Assembly (NCBI GenBank): GCA_028703215.1
Contig: JAQVNH010000047.1
Coordinates: forward strand, 1 to 7,324
From: Eubacteriales bacterium
GTDB lineage: Bacteria > Bacillota > Clostridia > Acetivibrionales > STF1-152
Length of the DNA: 7,324 bases
Direction of reading: 5' to 3'
The translations under genes were made by a program, and so were the position numbers. Below the pieces are notes generated by a model. It was given only the letters and a program-made list of their open reading frames with translations, did no database searches and was not told where the DNA came from. Of the stretch, positions 1 through 6,063 are shown piece by piece. Position 1 is the first letter of the stretch. The number at the start of each line of letters is the position of its first letter.

Positions 1-2
1 AT

Positions 3-665
3 TGCACTTTCTGCAATGTCGAAAAAAATCCTCCTGATCCGGTCGACAGCCTGGAACCGATCCATGTGGCGCAGGCAGTCACGGAATTGGGACTTAAGCA
101 TGTTGTGATCACTTCCGTGACAAGGGACGATCTAAGTGACGGAGGAGCGGGACATTTTGCGCAAGTGGTCGGCATGATAAAAAAATATAACAGCTCGGTA
201 ACGATCGAGGTTCTCATTCCAGATTTCAAGGGGGATCCGGATGCTCTCAAGACAGTCATCGACGCCGATCCGGATATTATCAACCACAATGTTGAAACTG
301 TTTCGCGGCTTTATCCGGAAGTCAGACCAATGGCAGTCTACAAGAGGTCTCTGGAGCTGCTTGGCAGGGTCAAGTCCATAAAAAGCGGGATATTTACAAA
401 GTCCGGAATTATGCTGGGACTCGGGGAAACCGAAGATGAGGTGTTGAAAGTCTTCGATGATTTAAGAAAGGAAAAGTGTGATTTTCTCACGATAGGACAA
501 TATCTTGCACCATCTAAACTTCATCATCCGGTTGTGGAATACATACGCCCGGAAATATTCGACAACTATAGATCTAAAGCGCTGGAAGCCGGTTTCAGCC
601 ATGTCGCCTCGGGTCCTTTTGTCAGAAGTTCATATCATGCGCAACAGGCGCTGGAACAGAAATAA
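3..665 (+). CDS. lipA: lipoyl synthase LipA, 5'-truncated by the window edge
   Basis: Radical SAM enzyme that inserts two sulfur atoms into protein-bound octanoyl groups to make the lipoyl cofactor, which the E2 encoded next door needs. The reading frame is open from base 3 and gives 220 residues, ending in TAA. The window opens on the Cys-Thr-Phe-Cys pair (bases 3-14), the second and third cysteines of the CxxxCxxC motif that binds the SAM-cleaving 4Fe-4S cluster. These are followed by the family-typical VTSVTRDDLSDGGAGHFA, HNVETV and GLGETEDEV blocks. The C-terminal RSSYHA (bases 624-641) carries the serine that ligates the auxiliary sulfur-donor cluster. With a family length near 280-300, about 65-80 N-terminal residues, including the auxiliary-cluster cysteines, lie outside the window. 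Met at base 66 is internal and not the start. The gene lies 103 nt upstream of E2 and is separated from it by a promoter. Identification is very secure; whether the missing 5' part is intact is unknown. Confidence 0.97.
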   Translation, partial: CTFCNVEKNPPDPVDSLEPIHVAQAVTELGLKHVVITSVTRDDLSDGGAGHFAQVVGMIKKYNSSVTIEVLIPDFKGDPDALKTVIDADPDIINHNVETVSRLYPEVRPMAVYKRSLELLGRVKSIKSGIFTKSGIMLGLGETEDEVLKVFDDLRKEKCDFLTIGQYLAPSKLHHPVVEYIRPEIFDNYRSKALEAGFSHVASGPFVRSSYHAQQALEQK

Positions 666-669
666 TATA

Positions 670-698
670 TTGACACAAAGCAGTGTCCCTGATATTAT
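670..698 (+). promoter_or_regulatory. sigma-A/sigma-70 promoter for the E2-E3-E1-regulator operon
   Basis: TTGACA (670-675) is a perfect -35 hexamer. It is followed by exactly 17 nt and then TATTAT (693-698), which matches the TATAAT -10 consensus at five of six positions. Transcription would start near 705, leaving a leader of roughly 65 nt before the E2 ATG. The promoter begins five bases after the lipA stop codon, so the complex genes have their own promoter even if lipA read-through also feeds them. No terminator is visible between lipA and this site. This is a sequence match only; no start site has been mapped. Confidence 0.75.
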
Positions 699-709
699 GT
701 TCTTACAAA

Positions 710-724
710 TGTTAGTTTCTAACA
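710..724. promoter_or_regulatory. 15-bp perfect palindrome at the operon start site, candidate operator
   Basis: TGTTAG (710-715), TTT (716-718), CTAACA (719-724): a perfect 6-bp inverted repeat about 12 nt after the -10 box, overlapping or just after the predicted start. This position suits repression by a dimeric protein, and the DeoR-family protein at the end of the operon is the obvious candidate. In RNA it would form only a weak 6-bp A/U-rich stem followed by AAAATTA rather than a U tract, so it is not an intrinsic terminator. A chance AT-rich palindrome cannot be excluded. Confidence 0.4.
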
Positions 725-754
725 AAATTAAGATAACATCTATCATAAATTGCT

Positions 755-764
755 AAAGGAGGGG
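755..764 (+). promoter_or_regulatory. strong ribosome binding site of E2
   Basis: AAAGGAGGGG lies four bases before the ATG at 769. It is the strongest Shine-Dalgarno match in the window and fixes the E2 start. Confidence 0.85.
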
Positions 765-768
765 TATT

Positions 769-2124
769 ATGGCAACTCCGGTTATCATGCCAAGACAAGG
801 ACAGTCTGTGGAAAGCTGCATAATCGTAAAATGGCATAAGAAGGTAGGAGACGCAGTAAAAGCAGGGGATTTGCTTTTTACTTACGAGACAGATAAGGCA
901 TCATTCGACGAGGAATCAAAAATCGACGGAATAATACTGGCAATATTTTATCAAGAGGATGCGGATGTGCCTGTTTTAACAAATGTTTGCGTAATAGGTG
1001 ATGAAGGCGAGGATCCTTCTCCTTATTCGCCAGGAGGCGAAGCGACGGAAAAGGCTATTAAACCTGACATTGTTGCTGCAGACACCGCAGAGGAATCAGA
1101 AGGAGCCACTAAACCTGTCCCCGTGGTCGCAGCAGAAGGAGCCACTAAACCTGTCCCCGTGGCTTCGCCTAGGGCGAGAAACCTTGCGGAGAGGGCGGGA
1201 GTTGATTTCAGCAGAGCTGCAGGTTCAGGCCCGGACGGAAGAATAATTGAAAAGGACATAATCGCGCTTCAGCAGCAGGGATCTGCCGGAACGAAAGCGG
1301 CATTCGCAGCAGGTCTCACCGGCACAGGAGCAGGCACAGGGCTCGGAGGCAGAACCACATTGCAGGATATTGCAGATGCCGAGGTTTCAGGGCGGCAATC
1401 CGGATCTGGCGTCGAAGCCGAGGTTTCAGCTGGCGATTACACAGAGGTTAAGCTCACGAACATAAGAAAGGTGATAGCAAACGCCATGTTTGCTTCATTA
1501 TCAACGACCGCGCAGCTTACGCTCAATTCCTCATTTAATGCGGCGGACATTCTCGAATACAGACGCTGGGTCAAGGAAAACATGCAGGCGCAGGGAATGC
1601 CAAACATCACTCTCAACGATGTCCTGTTATTTGCGGTATCCAGAGTACTTCTGATGCATAAAAGCCTGAATGCAAATCTTGTTGATGAAAAAATGCGCTA
1701 CTTCGCGCATGTGCATCTCGGCGTGGCGATCGACACAGAGCGCGGACTGATGGTCCCGACAATATTCAACGCAGACGCAAAATCGATTTCAGAAATTTGC
1801 ACAGAAGCGAAATCTCTTGTCGAGCAATGCCAAAAAGGCACGATAAATCCCGATCTGCTCAAGGGAGGCACATTTACTGTAACCAACCTGGGCGGTCTGG
1901 GAGTGGAATCTTTCACGCCTGTGCTGAATCCTCCGCAGACAGGGATACTGGGGGTAAACAACATAACACAAAGATTCAGAAACGAAGGCGGAGCCGCCGG
2001 CTTCTACCCTGCGATGGGCCTGTCGCTGACATTTGATCACAGAGCGGTAGACGGAGCTCCGGCAGCCAGATTCCTTAAGGATCTGACTGTTTTCCTTGAA
2101 AATTTCAGAAGTAATATTAAGTAA
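769..2124 (+). CDS. 2-oxoacid dehydrogenase E2, dihydrolipoamide acyltransferase
   Basis: Core subunit of the complex; it transfers the acyl group from lipoamide to CoA. The 451 residues show the full E2 layout. An N-terminal lipoyl domain (about 1-80) has the ETDKAS loop with the lipoylated lysine at K43. A linker with a 12-residue tandem repeat (EGATKPVPV, about 110-132) follows. The peripheral subunit-binding domain starts at SPRARNLAE (about 133-167). A second Gly/Ala-rich linker contains a PSBD-like half motif (GTGLGGRTTLQDI). The catalytic domain runs from about 224 to the end and carries FDHRAVDG, with H424 and D428 as the catalytic pair. There is one lipoyl domain. The catalytic sequence (KLTNIRKVIANAM, NPPQTGILGV) is typical of E2s paired with fused E1 proteins in anaerobes. 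Sequence does not tell whether the acyl group is acetyl (pyruvate or acetoin) or branched-chain, so no symbol is given. It is first in the operon, 44 nt before E3. Confidence 0.96.
   Translation: MATPVIMPRQGQSVESCIIVKWHKKVGDAVKAGDLLFTYETDKASFDEESKIDGIILAIFYQEDADVPVLTNVCVIGDEGEDPSPYSPGGEATEKAIKPDIVAADTAEESEGATKPVPVVAAEGATKPVPVASPRARNLAERAGVDFSRAAGSGPDGRIIEKDIIALQQQGSAGTKAAFAAGLTGTGAGTGLGGRTTLQDIADAEVSGRQSGSGVEAEVSAGDYTEVKLTNIRKVIANAMFASLSTTAQLTLNSSFNAADILEYRRWVKENMQAQGMPNITLNDVLLFAVSRVLLMHKSLNANLVDEKMRYFAHVHLGVAIDTERGLMVPTIFNADAKSISEICTEAKSLVEQCQKGTINPDLLKGGTFTVTNLGGLGVESFTPVLNPPQTGILGVNNITQRFRNEGGAAGFYPAMGLSLTFDHRAVDGAPAARFLKDLTVFLENFRSNIK
1097..1162 (+). repeat. 36-bp-period tandem repeat in the E2 linker
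   Basis: A 30-bp sequence at 1097-1126 recurs without a mismatch at 1133-1162, separated by 6 nt (TCGCAG). The period is 36 bp, or exactly 12 codons, so the frame is kept and the protein reads EGATKPVPV twice. It lies in the flexible linker between the lipoyl domain and the subunit-binding domain, where Ala/Pro-rich repeats are tolerated. Perfect identity at DNA level, including synonymous positions, points to a recent slippage duplication. Confidence 0.95.
1378..1429 (+). repeat. 39-bp-spaced direct repeat in the second E2 linker
   Basis: The 13-mer GCCGAGGTTTCAG occurs at 1378-1390 and again at 1417-1429, a spacing of 39 bp (13 codons), so AEVS is encoded twice in frame. The sequence between is not duplicated. 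It may be the remnant of an older linker duplication just before the catalytic domain; functional meaning is unlikely. Confidence 0.6.
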
Positions 2125-2155
2125 CCAACAAAAGTGACCGCAAAATATTTCAGAC

Positions 2156-2171
2156 GAGGTGAAGAAAATTG
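2156..2171 (+). promoter_or_regulatory. ribosome binding site and TTG start of E3
   Basis: GAGGTG (2156-2161) lies seven bases before TTG at 2169. No ATG or GTG lies in frame near this point: the ATG at 2176 is out of frame. The TTG places the FAD-binding strand at residues 3-14, as expected for the family, so it is the start. Confidence 0.8.
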
Positions 2172-3536
2172 CTATATGATTTGATAATTATCGGCGGCGG
2201 TCCTGCCGGCTATATCGCAGCCGAAAGAGCGGGACACGCTGGAATGAAGACACTGCTGATAGAAAAAAAGTTCATTGGAGGAGTCTGCCTCAACGAGGGC
2301 TGCATCCCGTCCAAAACTCTGCTGAACTCAGCAAAAATATATGATTATGCAAGGCACGGGGAAAAATACGGCGTCACGACCGAAGGTGCCGCGCTTGACC
2401 ATGGCGCAGTCGTCAAAAGGAAGAATAAAGTCGTAAAGATGCTTGTCTCCGGCATTACGGCAGCATTAAAAAAGAATGGCGTCACGGTTCTGGAAGCTGC
2501 CGGCGTCATAACCGGAAGAAATACGGAAGGCTTTAATGTGGAGGCCGGCGGAGAGACACATACAGGAAAAAGACTTCTTATAGCGACGGGCTCGAACTCG
2601 ATAATACCGCCGATACCGGGAGCAAAAGAAGGACTTGAAAAAGGCTTTGTTTTGACAAACAGAGAAATTCTTGATTTGACCGAGATACCCAATTCTCTTG
2701 CTGTTGTCGGAGGAGGAGTCATAGGACTTGAGATGGCTTCGTACTTCAATTCGGCCGGCAGTAAAGTGACTGTCATAGAAATGCTCGACCACATAGCCGG
2801 CAATACCGACATCGAAATATCCAAGCTGCTCATGAACAATTACATAAAAAAAGGCATCGATTTCCATCTGTCGGCAAAAGTAACCGAGATCACAGGGGAC
2901 AGTGTCGTTTTTGAGAAAGATGGAGCAAAAGTAAATCTGGTCTGCGATAAAGTGCTCATGTCGGTCGGAAGAAGGCCTGCAACAGAGGGATTAGGCCTTG
3001 AGAGCATAAATGTCGAAACTGAAAGAGGCCATATCAAAACAGACCTGACTGGCAGGACAAATATCCCCGGCGTTTATGCCGCGGGAGATGTAAACGGAGT
3101 TTATATGCTTGCGCATGCCGCTTACAGAGAGGCTGAAGTGTGTGTGAACAACATGCTCGGGAAAAGAGATCGGGTCAGATATGACTCGATCCCAGCCGTC
3201 ACATATACTAATCCGGAAGTCGGCAGTGTCGGTGAAACCGAGGAGTCAGCGGCCGCGAAGGGGATCGAATGCAAGGTTTCGAGTATCTCGATGCGTTACA
3301 GCGGAAGATACGTTGCCGAGAATGAAGGCGGGGACGGAATATGCAAGGTGATAGCCGATAAGAAAACAAACAGGATAATCGGCGTTCATATGATAGGCTC
3401 CTATCCATCTGAAATAATTTTCGGAGCGGGCATGATGATAGAGATGGAAATGAGGATCGAGGACATTAAGGAGCTCGTGTTCCCGCATCCCACCGTAAGC
3501 GAGATAATCAGGGAGGCGATATTCGCTTTTGAGTAA
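2169..3536 (+). CDS. lpdA: dihydrolipoamide dehydrogenase (E3)
   Basis: FAD- and NAD-dependent disulfide oxidoreductase that reoxidises dihydrolipoamide on E2 and makes NADH. The 455 residues are normal for the family without an extra lipoyl domain. The N-terminal FAD motif is GGGPAGY (9-15). The redox-active disulfide is C40 and C45 in GGVCLNEGCIPSK. The second Rossmann motif, GGGVIGLE (181-188), binds NAD. The second FAD contact is GVYAAGDV. The C-terminal interface motif HPTVSE holds the catalytic base H440 with E445. All catalytic residues are present, so the enzyme should be active. Translation starts at TTG. It lies 44 nt after E2 and 48 nt before E1. E3s are often shared among several complexes; its place between E2 and E1 suggests dedicated use here. 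Confidence 0.97.
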   Translation: MLYDLIIIGGGPAGYIAAERAGHAGMKTLLIEKKFIGGVCLNEGCIPSKTLLNSAKIYDYARHGEKYGVTTEGAALDHGAVVKRKNKVVKMLVSGITAALKKNGVTVLEAAGVITGRNTEGFNVEAGGETHTGKRLLIATGSNSIIPPIPGAKEGLEKGFVLTNREILDLTEIPNSLAVVGGGVIGLEMASYFNSAGSKVTVIEMLDHIAGNTDIEISKLLMNNYIKKGIDFHLSAKVTEITGDSVVFEKDGAKVNLVCDKVLMSVGRRPATEGLGLESINVETERGHIKTDLTGRTNIPGVYAAGDVNGVYMLAHAAYREAEVCVNNMLGKRDRVRYDSIPAVTYTNPEVGSVGETEESAAAKGIECKVSSISMRYSGRYVAENEGGDGICKVIADKKTNRIIGVHMIGSYPSEIIFGAGMMIEMEMRIEDIKELVFPHPTVSEIIREAIFAFE

Positions 3537-3569
3537 GACGCATAGCCGATATAATAAATTTCACACAAC

Positions 3570-3587
3570 AAAGGAGTGTTAAAAATG
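3570..3587 (+). promoter_or_regulatory. ribosome binding site that sets the E1 start at ATG 3585
   Basis: AAAGGAG (3570-3576) lies eight bases before ATG 3585. An in-frame GTG at 3576 would give three extra residues, but it overlaps the Shine-Dalgarno sequence itself and has no site of its own. The ATG is therefore chosen, giving MPKSQYIDPN as the N terminus. Confidence 0.88.
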
Positions 3588-6041
3588 CCAAAAAGCCAAT
3601 ATATTGATCCGAATCAAGTGAGACAAAAAGGGTGGATAAAATTCAAGGACATACCCGTAAACCAATATGACAAGACAGTTAAGGACGAGACGGGCAATTT
3701 TTCACGGGATGATTTCATGAGGATATTCAGAGACATGTCCATAATTCGTGAATTCGAGACCATGCTCAACAAAATAAAGGTGACGGGCGAGTATAACGGT
3801 ATCAGTTACAACCATCCCGGTCCCGCGCATTTGTCGATGGGACAGGAGGCTTCAGCCGTCGGGCAGGCGTTTCTGCTTGACAAAGACGACTTTATTTTCG
3901 GCTCGCACAGAAGCCATGGCGAGATCCTGGCAAAAGGCCTTTCGGCTATTGAAAAAACAGATGATGCAACTCTTACGGAAATAATGGAGAGCTATTTTGA
4001 CGGCGCTGTTTTGAAGGTAGCGGAAGGAATAACAAAAACAGAGAGCGTAAAGCAGCTGGCTATGAATTTTCTGCTTTATGGGACGCTCGCGGAAATATTC
4101 GCGCGCGAGACCGGTTTCAACAAGGGACTGGGCGGCTCGATGCACGCATTTTTCACTCCGCTCGGAATATATCCGAATAATGCCATAGTCGGAGGCTCTG
4201 CGGATATTTCCGTAGGGGCGGCTCTTTACAAGAAAATCAACCGCAAAAAGGGGATCGTCATAGCAAATATAGGGGATGCATCGCTGGGCTGCGGGCCTGT
4301 TTGGGAAGCCCTTATGCTTGCTACCATGGATCAGTACAAGAAGCTTTGGGAGGGCGAATACAAGGGCGGTCTTCCGCTGATTTTTAATTTCATGAACAAT
4401 CAATATGGAATGGGAGGACAAACCTCCGGCGAAACAATGGGCTATGAGATACTAGCAAGACTCGGCGCCGGGATCAATCCTGAACAGATGCACTCTGAAA
4501 GGGTAGACGGTTATAATCCTCTTGCGGTTATCGATGCGATCAGAAGAAAGAAAGAAATAATTGAAAACAAACAGGGACCGGTCCTGCTTGATACTCTTAC
4601 TTACAGATTCACAGGCCATTCTCCGTCGGACGCTTCAAGCTACAGGACAAAAGAGGAGATAGATGCCTGGGTCGAGCAGGATTCGATAGAAAGTTACAAG
4701 AAAGAGTTGATTTCGGCGAACATCGCCAAGGAAGACGAGTTCGAATCAATAAGGCAGAACATTTCGGAAATACTGACCGAAGTAGTAAGGACAGCGACAG
4801 ATGACACAAAATCCCCGAAAATAGAACCCGAGAAGATTGGAACTTATATGTTTTCGAATAAGAAGATCGAAAAAATGGAGGACGGAGATTGCGAGACTCT
4901 CATTCCTCTGGAGGAAAATCCAAGAGTAGTCCAGATAAGCAAGAAGGTCAGAACGGCAACGGAGAATGGCCAGCCTGTTTCGAAAAACAGGGTTTATCAG
5001 CTGCGCGACGGGATATTTGAGGCAATAATACACAAATTCTATACGGACCCGACTCTTGTGGCTTACGGAGAAGAAAACCGAGACTGGGGCGGGGCGTTTG
5101 CAGTTTACAGAGGGCTGACTGAATCATTGCCGTACAACCGTCTGTTCAACTCTTCAATTTCCGAAGCGGCGATAGTAGGCTCGGCAGTAGGGTATGGACT
5201 CTCGGGCGGCCGCGTTATTGCAGAGCTTATGTATTGCGACTTTCTTGGACGCGCCGGCGATGAAGTATTCAACCAGCTTTCAAAATGGCAGTCCATGAGC
5301 GCCGGAGAACTGAAAATGCCGGTGGTGCTCAGAGTATCAGTCGGTTCCAAGTACGGTGCTCAGCATTCTCAGGACTGGACTTCTCTAGCCGCGCACATCC
5401 CGGGACTGAAGGTCGTATTCCCCGCCACGCCTTACGATGCAAAGGGACTTATGAACAGCGCGCTTATGGGTACTGACCCCGTGATATTCTTTGAAAGCCA
5501 AAGGATCTATGATATCGGAGAAATGTTCCATGAGGGCGGTGTGCCGGAAGGATATTATGAAATACCGATCGGCGAGCCCGATATAAAGCGGGAGGGGAAG
5601 GACCTGACGATATTGTCGGTCGGAGCGACTCTTTACAGGGCTCTTCAGGCAGCAGATATATTTGAGGAAAAGTATGGAATATCCGCTGAAGTAATAGATG
5701 CCAGAAGCATTGTTCCGTTTGATTACGAAAAAGTAATAGAATCCGTTAAAAAAACCGGGAGGATAATCCTGGCAAGCGACGCATGCGAACGCGGGTCACA
5801 TTTGAAGGATATGGCGCAGACTATCAGCGAAACCGCCTTTGACTATCTTGACGCCCCGCCCGTAGTTGTTGGATCGCGCAACTGGATAACTCCCGCGCAC
5901 GAAATCGAGGACTATTTCTTCCCGCAGGCGCAGTGGCTGGTAGACGCTTTCCATGAAAAGATCATGCCACTGAAAGATCATGTCGCTGAAAACAACTTTA
6001 CTGTCAACGAACAGCTGAGGAGAAATAAAGGCGGGATCTGA
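3585..6041 (+). CDS. fused alpha-beta 2-oxoacid dehydrogenase E1 (thiamine diphosphate)
   Basis: Decarboxylates a 2-oxoacid (or cleaves acetoin) on thiamine diphosphate and transfers the acyl unit to the E2 lipoyl arm. The protein has 818 residues. Residues about 1-435 are the alpha half: SHRSHGEI (H108, H111), GLGGSMH, the cofactor/metal motif GDASLG (230) to NN (271-272), and the loop YRFTGHSPSD (H345) that precedes SYRTKEEI. A linker leads to the beta half from about 470: GEENRDWGG, FNSSISEAA with E527 as the likely glutamate that activates the cofactor, and AQHSQDW with H594. Most 2-oxoacid E1s with these folds are separate alpha and beta chains, so this is a fusion. Residues about 120-170 are about 40 longer than in classical E1 alpha. 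From memory, close relatives with both traits occur in anaerobic Clostridia, annotated variously as pyruvate, acetoin or 2-oxoisovalerate dehydrogenase. Substrate is left open and no symbol is given. Confidence 0.95.
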   Translation: MPKSQYIDPNQVRQKGWIKFKDIPVNQYDKTVKDETGNFSRDDFMRIFRDMSIIREFETMLNKIKVTGEYNGISYNHPGPAHLSMGQEASAVGQAFLLDKDDFIFGSHRSHGEILAKGLSAIEKTDDATLTEIMESYFDGAVLKVAEGITKTESVKQLAMNFLLYGTLAEIFARETGFNKGLGGSMHAFFTPLGIYPNNAIVGGSADISVGAALYKKINRKKGIVIANIGDASLGCGPVWEALMLATMDQYKKLWEGEYKGGLPLIFNFMNNQYGMGGQTSGETMGYEILARLGAGINPEQMHSERVDGYNPLAVIDAIRRKKEIIENKQGPVLLDTLTYRFTGHSPSDASSYRTKEEIDAWVEQDSIESYKKELISANIAKEDEFESIRQNISEILTEVVRTATDDTKSPKIEPEKIGTYMFSNKKIEKMEDGDCETLIPLEENPRVVQISKKVRTATENGQPVSKNRVYQLRDGIFEAIIHKFYTDPTLVAYGEENRDWGGAFAVYRGLTESLPYNRLFNSSISEAAIVGSAVGYGLSGGRVIAELMYCDFLGRAGDEVFNQLSKWQSMSAGELKMPVVLRVSVGSKYGAQHSQDWTSLAAHIPGLKVVFPATPYDAKGLMNSALMGTDPVIFFESQRIYDIGEMFHEGGVPEGYYEIPIGEPDIKREGKDLTILSVGATLYRALQAADIFEEKYGISAEVIDARSIVPFDYEKVIESVKKTGRIILASDACERGSHLKDMAQTISETAFDYLDAPPVVVGSRNWITPAHEIEDYFFPQAQWLVDAFHEKIMPLKDHVAENNFTVNEQLRRNKGGI

Positions 6042-6048
6042 TGCCATT

Positions 6049-6063
6049 GGGGGTATTGATTTG
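6049..6063 (+). promoter_or_regulatory. ribosome binding site and TTG start of the DeoR-family gene
   Basis: GGGGGT (6049-6054) precedes TTG 6061 at suitable spacing, and no in-frame ATG or GTG lies between the E1 stop and the helix-turn-helix. The Shine-Dalgarno match is weaker than those of the other genes in the operon, so this regulator is probably made at a lower level. Confidence 0.6.

Noticed and set aside
66..68. ATG at 66 as the start of the first gene
   Set aside because: The frame is open and conserved upstream to base 3, including two radical SAM cysteines, so this is an internal methionine of lipA.
710..732. TGTTAG-TTT-CTAACA as a terminator of lipA
   Set aside because: The stem is only six A/U-rich pairs, it is followed by AAAATTA rather than a U tract, and it lies downstream of the next promoter.
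505..756. Frame-shifted + strand open frame across the lipA 3' end and the promoter
   Set aside because: It overlaps the conserved lipA C terminus in another frame, has no ribosome binding site or recognisable protein motif, and runs through the promoter.
1097..1162. 36-bp repeat considered as a CRISPR fragment
   Set aside because: Only two copies with a 6-nt gap, in frame inside the E2 linker; spacers are absent and the coding explanation is complete.
3550..3555. TATAAT between E3 and E1 as an internal promoter
   Set aside because: The upstream region at 15-18 nt spacing has only TTTTGA-like sequence, a poor -35, and no extended -10 is present.
3576..3584. GTG at 3576 as an earlier E1 start
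   Set aside because: It overlaps the AAAGGAG ribosome binding site of ATG 3585 and has none of its own, and the MPKSQYIDPN start fits the family as I recall it.
3852..4421. 189-codon minus-strand open frame, and the similar one at 2345-2839
   Set aside because: Both lie wholly antisense to strongly conserved E1 and E3 coding sequence and show no family motifs or ribosome binding site; they are complement shadows.
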